A DNA stretch of 64,000 bases from Terfezia claveryi (taxonomy: Eukaryota; Ascomycota; Pezizomycetes; Pezizales; Pezizaceae). This document shows, piece after piece, positions 34,798-48,606 of the stretch (positions are counted from its first letter, which is position 1; the number at the start of each line of letters is the position of its first letter). The stretch is taken from assembly GCA_015179025.1 (NCBI GenBank), contig WHUX01000013.1, forward strand, positions 248,001 to 312,000. The letters are read 5' to 3'. Both the position numbers and the translations under genes were made by a program. The notes below the pieces were generated by a model. That model saw only the letters and a program-made list of their open reading frames with translations. It searched no databases and was not told where the DNA came from.

Positions 34798-37700
34798 ATG
34801 TGAGGCCGAACAGCTTGATTAAATTCACTATTCAGTCATAAATCATTGCCACCAGATTATTTATATTTCTATTATTTGTCATTTTTAATCCTACGTTCAT
34901 GATCAAAAGGGTATCTTGATTGGTTTCTATTTGTCAAATTGGTCAGTGGGAGTTGGGAATCTGCGAGCATGGGGATACTCTTTTGGCGCTATTTCAGGAT
35001 CTCTTACAGAAATTATTTCATTCGTTTATTGCAGTCGGAAGCTTTGTTTGGGTGGACCCTCGATTCCTTCTATAATTATCACGCTAGCGGTTTCCCTTTC
35101 TCTCTTTCATTGCTCTTGAATCTTGGGTAGCATGGCTCATTTTATTTTGCAGGTATTTATTAATTTTATACAACTCCACTCTATTAAGCTGTCCTCTCAG
35201 ATTGTTCAGAGCATCCTCACACATGTTGGAGACAGAATGAATATACCCTGGATAATATGCGAACTATTTTCTTGCTTTCTAAAATAACTAAACATCGCAT
35301 TATGTTCATTGTTTATACTTTCTTCGTCAGTCATCCCTCTTGAGCCACATCACACCATCATGTCCCTCTTTTCTATCTGGGTTGACTGTCTCACCATTAT
35401 TCCTGCATTGTTTTCGGATATCTTTTAAGCATTGTTTGTCACACTGGCGTTTTTCTTGTTTGTCTTCCATTCACGGAGCATTCAGATCTCCTTTTGCGTT
35501 ACATCTCGCTTAAGCCCATATTTTTTTAAAGGCATAAGGTATTGGCAATTGAGCTATCGTGTCTTAGGATAGGGGCCTAAAGATGGTATTCGGAGGACTG
35601 GATTTGGGATATTCTAACTGCATTGAGCGGTTTTATACACTGCGGAAAATCATAGGAGGAAGTGTTGGGAATATCGGAGAGCCAGTTTGAATGAAGGAGA
35701 CTGGAACGCACGGGAAGGGGCTGCCTGAAGATGGTGAGCAGGAGAAATGTTTTCAAGAACAATGCATAAAATCACAACGTTGGGCCTGTTGTCGTACAAA
35801 ACTTTTGATGCATATAAAAATGAGTGACTATAAGGATCTAAAGTATCAGTACAACTGCATTGAAACATATTGACTACCTTCTATATTAGCTATTCAGAGA
35901 ACAACCTTAAGTGCAAATACCTCAACGTAGATCCAGGATAGTTATGTACATACGGCTCGTGGATCAATTATCATCGTACTGAAAAACCATAGAGATGCAT
36001 GGGCGGTCAAGTTACCAAATTGTTTATCGTGTGAAGTATATCAATATGCAGCAGATAAGTGTTAACACATCATGAAGTGGATACTCTGTAGAAGCTTGTG
36101 TTGTTAGCTGAACAGAGCGAAATTAATTAATCACATTAGAGGTTCGAATTCAAACCTGCGATCGGCTCGAGCTCGACACGCTGGCATACGCCCTACAGCT
36201 TGCGCAAGGCGTTTACTCACCTGCACTGCTCGGTCATGGAAGAAACAACTCACCTGTAGTTGGTCAGTAGTTGCAGCCCCCGCCGTTGCACTACGCGTAT
36301 GTGCACGAGGCTGTACTCTATCGTCAACATTTACTCAAAAACTACTGTGAAGTGGGATAGATCTTGATTTCTGCCTCTGGACGCCTTGGGGGGAAAATTT
36401 GAAAACATTCGTAATTTTGAGCCGCATTTGGCAGTTTACCGCAGAAGGAATCTCCTTGGCCAATGGATAAAAAAAATTAATTGATGATGGCCATGGTCAA
36501 TGCACAAACTAGGGTATGCAAGCAAGTCATTGGTCGAACAGAACCCTGCCCCACCTCAGCCGAACTGGTACACGATGCTGCAACATTTAAATACTTAGCG
36601 GCTCCTTGGAGATGCACGCACGATGTCATGCCGGATAACTCCGAGTGGGGACGATTTCTAGGATCAGTCGGGACGGATCTCGACACGAAGGTGCAGGGTG
36701 GGGACTTCTGGGCTGGGCAGTGCACTTCGAGTGAATGACAGTACTGTCTGCAGGGTGACCCATGTCAATGGCCAACGTATCCCCAGACGCATCAATGATC
36801 TGGTCTCATACCACCTCTAGCGCCATGTATATGCAAAGAAGCATTCTAGAACATTGTACTGATACGAGAGTGTCGATTTCTGTCCGTTCGCCATTGCATC
36901 AGACACTTATGGATTAAAGGCGCGCTGTACATCTTAACATTCGGTATGTACGTACGTACTCGAGTTTACGTGCTGCAGGAACAAAAACCTCCAACCTTGC
37001 GATGTGAGATTTAATCAAAGCACTGTATGTCCATGTACTGTACGCACCTTTATCACAGATTCATATTGACCATGTAATACTTAAGCAACACCTTCCATGG
37101 TTCAACACCAGAGTAAGATATCAATGGGGTACGTGGCTAGGCAGATCGTGAAGAATCAGGAAGCCTGACTACCGTGGAGTATAAACCTCTAATGCCCAGT
37201 GGAATTGCAGGACCCATTCGGTTAGTCTCCAACTGCAGGCGAAAGGCTGATACCACTTTCAGTTGTGGAGCTCAGAAGCTAGCCGCATGTCGACCCCTGC
37301 GCTTGAAAACGCTCTTGCCAACAGTCCGTGCTTTGATTGGACCTGCAGAAAGCCAGTTGGAATGAAAATCGTGTACAGGCTGGAGGCATGCGCATGTATC
37401 ATGACATATGATATATGAAATGTGATATAATACCAGTTCGAAGATCTTTCTGCCTAAATTGCCGTTTACATGCGGAAGCATGGATAGTTTATCCTACCCG
37501 CAGGATCGACAGGTACAACGTTGTATGGTACAGGGGGAAAGAAACGATGTTGTCACTGAATTGGCCATTCGATATGTTTCTGGAAAAAACTTTATACCAT
37601 GATGACTGACTTGACATCCCATAGGTATCCTTACCTCATCCTCATCACCATCTCCAGGGTGGCATGCCAACTAGAACATCGCCTGCATTGCAGCTGTCGA

Positions 37701-40700
37701 GTTCAATGTACATTATGGTTCGGAAAATTAGGAACTCGGCAGGGTTAGTTACTTCACCATATGCCAGCCAAGAAAATGCAGCGCCAAGGCCCTCTGGCGT
37801 TGCAACGATTGGTCAAAAGCTGAGCATATGTATATGATATTGGGAGGTCCGAGAGCAAGTGGATTTCTGTTCCAAGTTGCAATTGACATTCGTGCTAACT
37901 AGACTAGGTCTCGTCCGTAATAAATCACATTTAGGACTGCAAGGCTGGCCTTGGGGGTTATCTTCATGTGCTGCAGCGCTGAATTTGAAATGTCTGAGGT
38001 CTGAGCTCTGTGAATGCCGCATCTGCCTTGCTGCTGAAGGTCATATGTACTATTACTAATGCTGAGTATATTATTCGTTGCTGTGTATGTGTAGTCACGA
38101 TGCATAAAGTAGGCTGGCGGGTGCTTAAAGCACGTAGGTACATGCGTACTACACTGAATCCTCTATAGGGGGGATTAGCACTAGGCCGGATATCGAATAC
38201 ATTACAAGGCTTTGTGGTACCAGGTCGAGACTGATGGACTTTGAAGGCAGGCATTCTCCTGGAGAGGCTTTCCAAGTCTCAGCCTCAAGCTAAACTTACA
38301 CGTAGCGTACATGTACATTGATAGGTTTCACTGGAAGACAGTTGGGGAATAGTCGCAATACCGCTTTCTTTCTCGCGGCTATAGCTGAAACAATGACCCC
38401 TTGGTGAGCTGGTGAACCCGCGGCCTGATAATTGTAACACTGCATCTCAACATGCACAAACTTTAGTTATGCCAGTCAATTGGATTCTGGGAGACCCTCG
38501 TATGTATATGTATATGGTGCTGGAATCAATTAAGGTACTCCGAAGAATCAATTTCTGAGCTAGCTCTGCATGCACCTCAGATTTCCTTTTTTGAAGGGTG
38601 TGAACGTGACTAGCTCGAACATACAGTTGCCAGCATGGAATCACTGGCAGGCATATTACCGGTATCTGATGGCCGAAGAAAAGCAATTGCATTTTAAGCC
38701 GCATTTCGTAGCCGCTTACAGTTGCACATGGTCCGAAACACTATCTGAGTACCAGAATTGATTGTGACCATTGCCTGCTTTCCACGAGGCATTAACAGTG
38801 GCTCGTTTAATTGCTCTTTCGATATCCTATAGCTATAGCTATTTGTCGATCAGGCGGCTGAAATTGAGAGGTTCGCAGTATATGCATTAATATTCGGTCT
38901 CTAGATCCGTAGTGTTTGCATGCATACTAGGGTAACTCTGCTAGATCAGGTACCAATCCCAAGACTGTGCCAATCAATGCTGAGCCACTACTTCAATCAA
39001 TAATCAATTCATGCGTATGGGTTATTTTTTCGCGAAATCAGCGATACACGATTGATTCCGCTACCGAGCCCAGTTTCAAATTGTATATCGATGTGAATTT
39101 TGAATTGCCTAATTGGGTAATATTTGCCTTTTTCCTTCATGTGTATCCGATATCAGTTGCACCACTCTCCTTTGCTATTGCTGTCTCAAACTTTCGACTG
39201 CTGATTCAGTAATGATTTAATCTTGGATTAGTAAGTCGATGCGGTCTAGTTATGTCTGTAAACAGTAACCTAATTCGTAACCAGCCGCTGGTGTGGTTAA
39301 CCTGCTGCATCTGATATAGTCAGATTATCAATGAAGCTGAGACAGTTGCATCACAGATGGATTTATATATTAACAACCTTCGGGTATATATCTATAGTTT
39401 GATCTAGAATACTGGAATTGCTTCGGACCTTGCGACCGCTCCCTGTAGAGACAGTCATTACCGTGGAGCATATATAGATAGAATACTAAGATTTGGGAAC
39501 TGGCCTCGAGAATGTAGATACTGTCGTATACTGATGTGGGATCACTAAATCTGATCCATACCAAATGATAGGCACAACGAGTGATCTAATTTAGAAGAAT
39601 TGCCTGGTCGAGGTCAACTTGCGTAACGGCAGGAATTTGAACTTTCCCTATTTGATAAGGAGTGGTCAATCAATTCTTTTCTGTTAAGGTCGCTTGACTG
39701 TCACTCGTGCTGGCCTGTGCAATTGTGTGAGCTGTCATATAGCTGTGTTGTCATGGCTGTTGTAAGGGTCATTGTTTCAAGAATTGCCAACTCAATGGAT
39801 ACATAAGAGACACCCAAAAATCCAAATCTCAGTTTTCAAGAAGTTTCAGGCTTAGGATTGATGCTAGTGCTGCAGCTGCGGTCTCAAGTCGTTGCGGATT
39901 CTATATCATATGCACGGGTGTTAATACTCCGGAATGGATATTGTCTCAGATATGATGTTTTTCAGCACCTCTAATCGGCTATAATTTATTACTAGGATCT
40001 AGGTAACCTTGAATCCACTTGGACTTCCGCATACATACCCTAAGGATGTGTATGAGAGTAATGAGTTTCTTAAAAAAAATTAAAGATAATCATAGGCCGA
40101 AAAGATTCAGTGTCCATTCCTAACGCCCAATCAATTAGTGATTGATAATTAAAGCTTTGTATGGCCCAGGCTATTATCAACAGCTGTCTATTTTATATAG
40201 AAGATGCTAAAAGTGAGTTCAAGAAGTTTCTACCTGAAATAGAGCTTCCTCCAATATGCCTTGAGGAGCCAGCGGACTCTGCAGGACTTCCGTATTCATC
40301 ACTTGTAGGTTACTATCAGACTATACTGGGGCTAATAGCGAAGCAAAAATACATATTTCCTAGTTCCACATAGCCGTGCGAAACTCAGCTTCAGTGTGAC
40401 TGAATGATTCAAACTCATTGTATCAAAGTATACGAAGTTCAATTTGAGAACCACGTGCTCTATGATGAACACTGAATCTGCTTAGATTTTAGACCTTTAA
40501 TGTCGGCTTCGTAGATTTAGTGCCTATGTATGAATATGAATTAAGATAGCGTTGATCCTGATCCTTTATGCTATATATATATTCGACTGGGCAGTCCCCA
40601 ATTACCTGCTTATCCGTAACTGGAATTCCAATTGCATTCTGCTTCTAGATCTGTAGCTTCGATGATCAATGTTCTAGTGTTAGTTAAGTGCCTGTCTTCG

Positions 40701-43700
40701 TGAAGCTCCAAGTTAAACCACTTGCAGGAAACTGGCAGGCGCTACATGTTGTATTCCAATGTGTCATCTTACCGTTGCTATGAATACCTACATGCATGTC
40801 GATTGATAGCGAAGTGAAGAAAACTTGTGGCTGCACGTGTATTGCCTCTGTGGTCTGGTTGGAATTTGCTTTCGCATCCATTGGGTAACTTCAATGCCCG
40901 ATTTCCCTTTGGTTCAAGATTACTACTACGGTTAGTACTTTTGGGGACAGACTAGCCCTCTATAGTAATGATAAGGGACTCGTGATTGAACTGTTATACT
41001 TTAGGTCGTATGCAGGGCAGGGAACAATGCGAAAGGTGTCTGTTCCGATTCCAGTAGATGCTCGATCACGATGGCCACCACCGACAATCCTAACCTGTCT
41101 GTCTTTAAACCTGAACCGGTTTGTAGATCTGGTGATGTATGGAAGAATTACTCGGCCTGATCACAGGCCGCGAGGTGGGCTCAATACTAGGCGTCCTGCA
41201 CGACCTCCCAAAGGTAGGATATACCGCCGCAAGAGGCACTATCCTATGACGAATGCACACGTTGGAATAGTCATGTTTTTTCTGTCTATGTATGTAAGGC
41301 GGATGAAATCAGAAGATACAGGCAGCGCCCCGGCATCAAAGAAGTTAACTCCCTCCTGTTAGGCTGTTATATGCCTAGGAAGTTGACAGTCTTAATGTGA
41401 CTATCTAATTGCCTAATGCTATTAGATGTAGGATAGAGTTGAACGTGGGCAAAGCATAAAACTGTCGATATCGAGGTGCATGGCCTTCCAGTGGCGATAG
41501 AGTTTAAGAAAGGCCATCAGTGGGCTTAAAGATATCTTTCAAGCTAGATCGGGATTCCATCAAGATCACATGTCAAGGTGCGCTGCGGCTGTAGTGCCAT
41601 TGCCAATCACATGCTGTTACGCCTCCTAGACACGTTGTCTCCGACTACGAAGTTTAAGCTTAATATAGTCCCTCCACCATTCTCTGTAATAGAATTAGGA
41701 CTTAATATGCAAAGGCAACATGTTAAGTTGGCTTACCCTATGTTAAAGTACTAGCTTGTATTTCTAGGTCACTCAATCAAACCCATGAAGGTAGTGCATA
41801 AGATACTGAAATGCTTACTTTACCATGCATACAGGATCTCCATCCTGCCGCACTTAATGCTACGGTAGCGTAAACCTATAGCGGGAAATTGCTCGTAACT
41901 GATTGTATATAAGCTCGATAAGTGGCAAGGTAGTGACACGAATTTATCGGCGTCAATTATATGCATTGGGGTGGCCAGAAGAGGAGTATATCGACAAGGC
42001 CCTCAATGGTACAATACCTGCACATCACACAGAAGCCACTTCTCTTAATCTATATCAGGGAACTGGTAACCGCGCCGGACCTATCGTTCGTATATATTCT
42101 AATTAGGGTTGCGATTCGACCTTTGTACCACATAGGCCGCATGATATATATATGCAGCTAGCCTCAGCTAGTGTGCTTCAGTATATACACCAACGTCCTG
42201 GCTTTATTCTTATAAGTGGTATTGAAGAATTTAGTGTTTTTTAGCTTTGTACCTCATCTCGGGCGGGTCTGTGAGGCTTTTTCCACCCATACGAATATTT
42301 CATAATCTCATAAGTAAACCCCGGTCCGACGCAAGGTTTACTACTTACCAATCTGTCGGGTGGGCCGGGGAGGCTTTGTATGCTAATCAATGTGTATAAT
42401 ATGGCGTGAGCTCAGTCTAATACAAATTAATTCTAAAGTGGTCATTACCAAATTGAGAGTTGTTTGCATTATCTTTGAAGTCAACATTTCGACCTTCAGG
42501 CCAATACGTCATTTTATTCTCCGGAGTAGGTAGTCTTGAAAATGGGGTGGAATCTACCTGTGAATGTTAGATACTACATATGGAGGAGATTATAGGTGCT
42601 CTACAGATCAACAGTCCATAGCCAGTGTAAAAAAAAAATCCCTTTTCTCCCAAGCTTCAATACAATATCCGAGATGCCCGCTCAAGGGTTGGATATAGGT
42701 CCCCAGACTTTGGCTTTAAGTACCTCCTTCATAAACGTATAAGAATATCGTTTTTTAGGTACTCAACAGTGCGTTGCTCGTGTGCGCTAGGGGGTCACAG
42801 TGAACCGGGAAGCTATTCTTCGAACAAAAGTCACTCAAAGTCTCGTTAGGTTCGGGATTCGGCGCAGGATTCCATTCAGAATCTAAACATGCCCATGCAT
42901 TTGGTTCACAAAATAAAAGGAAAAGGAAAGGATACTAGGACGAAACATAAATCTATAAGACTTTGTACTTTGTACCCAGCTCTAATATGAAAAGTATATG
43001 GCAAATAATAGCTTATATACGTAGTCGGACATAATAAGTGCTTGTGTGTAGAATAATTAAGGTTTTTAAATATCAGTATGGACACTCTCATCGAGCTAAA
43101 AAATTCATGCTAGTAGCGGATAAAAGAGTATTGGATTTACTATACCGTCTATGCATATAAAATAACACGTTGAATGCTCCCCATAACCATGATGGTGGCT
43201 CTTCCGTAAAAGAAAGACCGTATACTAATCCAAGGGGTATATAATATCGGTTTTGTTTATCCAAAACCCATAGGAGTCCCAACGCTTAGTCAGCACTACT
43301 GTAAGAATAACCCCATGAATTATTTAGTTAATGCTGTGCTTGTCAATACCTTAAAATACCGATGTGCTTCACTGCCTTAGTATAATATAAACCCATGCCC
43401 TTGGTGTAAATGAACATGATTAAATAGTGATGTTTGCGTAGGATGTGTGGCCCTGGTCTGAGGCTGATCATGGTAAATGTGAGACAGACCTCTCCCGATA
43501 TGTTTCTCTAGTATGTTTCCACAAGAAGTATAAGAGGAGAGATTCAGACTGTTTGTCGGTATATGAATTTCTGGGACTGTTGACCAACTCCTCAAGCTCA
43601 CCAAAGCTACCCTGCAGAGCAGCACGAATTTTGGGTATAAATCAAGGAGAGGGATTGTGGCTAAATACAAATAGGTCAGCTGAATTCAAATCATTTTCAT

Positions 43701-46700
43701 TCACCCTTCTATTTATCAATGGTTTCCCTTACAACTTATAATGAAGTAATAACGCCGACCTTTTTTTTTCCTCCAAAACTTGAAAGTGGCCCATATTTTC
43801 GTTTGTATCAAATCTCGTTACATCGGCACGTACCCTAAGACAAAGGTGCGATTGGTACTTTCTGACGTGAAATTAATGGTGCATATTATATATCCAGCCC
43901 TCTGCAAAGGCAAAACTGGGCTCTGTGCAGTCCGATACAAACTTCCATACTCCTCCGAGCGCTTATCTATAGCTACTGAGATACTCTGGAGGCGCGTACG
44001 CACAGCTATTCAAGAAGTTAAGTCGCTTAGCCCCAACCTCAATTACCTCAATTGGTACTCATGAAGCTCATTGCTTAATATAAACATGATTTTTCCTTCA
44101 GCAGCTAATCCCGCAACTGTTTTCTAAGGCCCCCCAGGTCCGAGGCCCAATATATAAGCACAACTATCAACTGGCCGCTGCAATATGCGTAACCTCATTC
44201 GGTTTGATAGTGCACATGAAACAGTTGTGTAGGGAGACAGCAAAGGAGCCAGGGTGGAGAAGCACTACTGACAATGTACAATTCGGAACTCAGGGTAAGT
44301 CGAATATCGGTTGCGTAGTACCTCAGATATCAACCGTAGCAGCTCACAAACGTGTGTGCTTCGGAGTAGCGATTACCGGTCTGAAATACTGCCAATACGG
44401 CTAATTTTTTGGAAGGCTCACAAAGCTATCATAGCATTGGTTGCAGTTTATCATCCGTTGTCTCCATTCTTCCATAAGCAAAGGGGGTGAAAACATAGAC
44501 CTAGCTTGGGTTTTCAAGCAGTTACTCTGGTAAGCTCTGAAACCCCGATAGCCTCCCACAACTTTCAGAAAAAAATCTAGAATATTAATAACAGGTATTC
44601 CTGGGGCATTGGGTGAATAATAGTCACCAGTTTGGCGTTTTTCTTTCTTTAAGGAAAATCCAGTACATCCCTTCGGGGACGTATGAGATCCAGCCGGAAT
44701 GCGGACTGGATTATGGTACGTACAAGTAACTCTGCGCGATCGGCAGAAAGAGAGAGAAATGGGCCTATGGTCACTGGAGAAGTAAGAAGCTCCGGTACAG
44801 AAAACAAATTTATCCGCGAGTAGATTCTTCTCAAAAAGGAACAGGGAAAACGACCACAAAAGCATCTCCATCACCTTTAAGCCTAACTGCGGATGCACGT
44901 GAACCCACTTAAGTCCAGGATCAAACAACTCAGTTTACTTTACTCGAGCTTCTATCTGGATTTGCATCTATCATTTATATCGAAATTACAAGACCGCCAT
45001 GCACTCTGAAGCTACTATCAAAAATCTGGGACTAGGCACAAGAACGTATATTTTTGCCCATGAGGCAATGTATTCTACTTGTTTTCTCTACAGCTTCTAA
45101 TTTATCTCATAAGTTGCCCCAAATATTTGCTGTAATACCGGCTTTTGGACTCCCAAATTACCCTGAACGTAAGGTGAGCATCCATCTGTTATAGTAGGGC
45201 AATAGAGTAATAGTCGTGGCTCCTGTCGACTGTTAACAGAGAGCTCCACTAAATCTAGTCCACATTTTATTGAATAGGCATTGCCTTCGAGAAGTGCCCA
45301 TTTGGGGCGATATTGTGAAGGACCCAGACAGTTATCATTTTTGGTTCCCTTCCTGCATATCGCGAGTGAAGTTCACCCAGGGAGGAAACTCGAACTCCAA
45401 GAATATTGATTTTTTTACGAAGGTAATTTCCCCTTTTTATTTGAATTTACCCAAACTACTGTGGCATTTAGTTTCATAAAAAGAATCATGTTCACACTCT
45501 ATTGTTCTATATATTGTCTCATCGGCCAGACGAAGTGTAAATATGATCGTGCTAATATGAGCTACCACATTATATTCATGATAACTAAATTGTAAAGACT
45601 CGAGAAAGTTCGACCCCATCAGTATCAAGAAAAGGGCACTCCTAGGGTAGATATTTGACAAACACATTCAAATTTAACCAACCAGCTGCAAAGATCCGCC
45701 CCACGGTGTTACGGAATCAGAAACTGAATAGATTTAGCACACTGGGTGTGTGAAGTAAGATGAAAACAGTCTAGAAACCCAAGAAAAGTAAAAGAGTAGG
45801 AAACTATTCCTGGTTTGAGATGCTCCCTTTAGTATTGTTCACTTTTACTCAGATCCCTCCCCCATAGCCAAACTTGCACTGACGTAGACTGATAAATTGA
45901 CTGTCATCTTATAGGAAGAACAACTAAAGCTTGTTGGAAGGGTTTATTTGCGGTTTATTTGCTACTACTTCCTTTTCGACTTCTTCCCCTTCATCTTCCC
46001 CCCCACCGCCCCAGTTTTTCGGAGAATAATTCAGATTACATAACGTCCGAGCTCATCGCTTGTTGTGCTTCCTCGTTGATCTTCTGCCCCTCATCTAACT
46101 TCTTCTTTAGGCTTGTGCCAGAACCATCGCCTTCGAAGAAATTCAGGGTAAGTTATCCATTCCTGAATTGCGAAGAAGTCTTATCGCAATGAGATACGGG
46201 AATCCTATTAATTTCCACGCTTGCATAGGGAGAGCCATATAGTTCAGTAAGACTCAACGGAAAAATGCTCAGGTGGAACTCCTCAGCCTATCGCGCCAGT
46301 GGAAAACGAGAGCATCCCTTCAGTAGAAAACAATATTCATTACAATCCATTGCACCTGGGAAAAAAACCAATAACTCGTTTTGTGAAACATGGTTAGTTA
46401 TCTGACCAGGGCATTGCAGAAAGCTCCTCAGGCTTTTCTTGGAGGAAAAGGTTTTGCCTACTACTGTTTAGAGCTACTACTACCTCTATAACTAGTCCTC
46501 AGACTCTGTCTCATTCCAGTCGAACGTCTTTAAAAAATTGGCACGACAATCTGTTCCATCTTTGCTCGGCCGTACCATGCCAAACTTTAATCGACCCAGT
46601 CAATTCCTCCTATTTTCGATCACAAGGGGCCCAGTACCCTCTGGAGCAGAGAATTCGCTACAGTTTATATTCTGGTCCTTCTAAAAAAACGTTACTTTGG

Positions 46701-47802
46701 TCTCGAGATACTTGCGTCGGTTATACACTACAACGAACTTCGAGTTACATAGCACTAGGTTTCCAAGAATTTTGACAAGGAGTTACAGTCCGACTATATT
46801 GGGATTTGGCTGTATTTATTACCAGGGGAGGCGAAGTCGTTATAGCCCCAGTATTTGGAGCTGGTGGGAATGTACCAAGGCCTGAAACGCGAGACATTTG
46901 AAAACTATACAACGGAAAGAATGATGAATCATATAGTGGGTAGATGATGCGATTATCCATCGTACCGGAGCCTGATTTATCTTTTTATTTCTGGTGATAT
47001 AGCTCCACAAGTTCCACTTAAGGTCGACTCATCACTGGGCGCGAAAACCGAAACCTAATGGTTTGAAGAAACCATATCTACTTGCCTATGGTCTAATGAG
47101 ATTCAGTAATACCTTTGTATAAATCTCTTTAAGAGATTTGAGTGCAGAGCTCAGTATCATCGCCCCACCTCGATTGAGCGCGGCAACCCTGACAAGGAGG
47201 GTATCACTTTTGCTACAATAGCCAACTTGGGTAATTTTATTGACATTAATACACAGCTCCTTTCTCATGTTCAACCTGCTCGAAAGAAAATGAACATAAA
47301 GTGCTTCCAGTCTTCAGCAACGTTTTGGCAATTGCTATACTTATCACGATGCCACCGAGCTCTCTGATAGATAAACTTCCATATAAGTAAACCTACAGCA
47401 ACTGTAGAGTAGCTTTCGGGACGCCACAGCCATAGCACGGAATTTTCTAGGTGCGGGTCTGGAGACGGATCCGCTAAATATCTCCTTAAATGCGGTGTTG
47501 ACACCAGAGAAACTATTGTATCCGCTCAGTGCGGTGTTTTTCTAAAAAAAAAATCAAGTACTCGTGTGCAACCTACCTCTTTGGGTACAAAAGTCCCTAC
47601 GATCGTATAGTACCTAGGATATCCTGCTCTGCTCTCTGTCAACGTAGTTCGTCAAAGAAATAGAAACAGAAACCTTCCACTACATCCCGCTCTTCCTCGT
47701 CCTCCCCGTCTTTGATGCATCCTGATGGTCCAGGTCCTCCCAGGATTCAGCCCTCGGGATCAGCCTGACCATTTTTGAGTTGTGCCTAAAGCAGTGGAAT
47801 AC
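34798..47802. other. Long gene-free region
   Basis: Thirteen kilobases with no gene I can support on either strand. Open frames up to 175 codons occur (for example 44401-44928 on the minus strand and 40982-41362 on the plus strand) but show no recognisable domain or convincing splice pattern. A near-open stretch at about 46452-46913 is listed as a finding. A small hairpin lies at 42312-42341. Confidence 0.5.
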
Positions 47803-47821
47803 TATGTGGACCCTAACCCTT

Positions 47822-47907
47822 GAATCCACCGGGCTTCCGCGTGGCTCCTCATAGCCCCCTACGGGGCTGCATAGGAGTACTGAGTATTTAAAAAAAAAAA
47901 AAAAAAA
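47822..47907 (+). mobile_element. SINE-like insertion with poly(A) tail and target duplication
   Basis: 86 bp ending in 18 A, flanked by near-identical 19-bp direct repeats (47803-47821 and 47908-47926, starting TATGTGGACCCTA). The body contains a GC-rich stem-loop around CTCCTCATAGCCCC / GGGGCTGCATAGGAG. Tail plus long target duplication indicate LINE-driven retroposition of a short RNA. No clear A or B box was seen. Confidence 0.7.
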
Positions 47908-48606
47908 TATGTGGACCCTATCCTTTATGGTGGCTGTGGTACCAGTTCGGGCCCAGGTATATGTTGCTGGTGTACGGGAGTTCCAGCGCGTCCCTGCGAA
48001 CGCCGCTGGGAAACGCCTTTAGGTTCCCAGCGGTGGCCGTTTCCTGGGAGGAGGTTTTAACGCGTGATGATGTCAAGTTCAAAAGTCCATTGGGAAGGCC
48101 ACGCAAGAAGATACGTCCCAGAATTAAGTCAAGGCCAATGACACCTCGTGCGTGTCTACAATAATCAGGTACCTATGGGCAATCAGTGCGAAGTTGTTTC
48201 ACATAAGAAATATCCGGTAATTACCCTCAACCATGAGTAAAATCCTGACAGTAGATCGCAAAAGGTTACCAACTTCACGATTAATTCCTAACGCATAAGT
48301 AACGCATCTTTCCACTGGTCTAATATCAAAAATATTAGTTAGTCTAGTAGAAAAACAATAGACCATCAGCGCCTGCCCCGAGTTCTCCATCGATGGAATT
48401 CTCGAGTAAAAGACTGTTTAAGTTTTCGTTGAAAAATCCTATACAGAAATTAGGACTACGCTAACCTAACTTTAATACTTTTGCTTTAGATAGTACAATT
48501 CGACTAACGTATGTCAAGCTTTTCCTTTACGAGTTTCCCACAACCTTTATATAGCCCACTAAACCTACATCTTTTCGCATTCACATAATAATGGCTTTTG
48601 TCTAGC

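Noticed and set aside
40982..41362. 126-codon plus-strand open frame with a basic Pro/Arg-rich middle.
   Set aside because: No family match or supporting signals; not enough to call a gene.
44401..44928. 175-codon minus-strand open frame.
   Set aside because: No recognisable domain, no homologue recalled, and no promoter or splice signals; the length is possible by chance in this base composition.
45270..45479. Possible decayed fifth C2H2 member (WFPSCISRVKF...KNIDFFTK followed by GTAATT).
   Set aside because: Only one Cys fits, the putative intron is in a different phase, and no finger follows.
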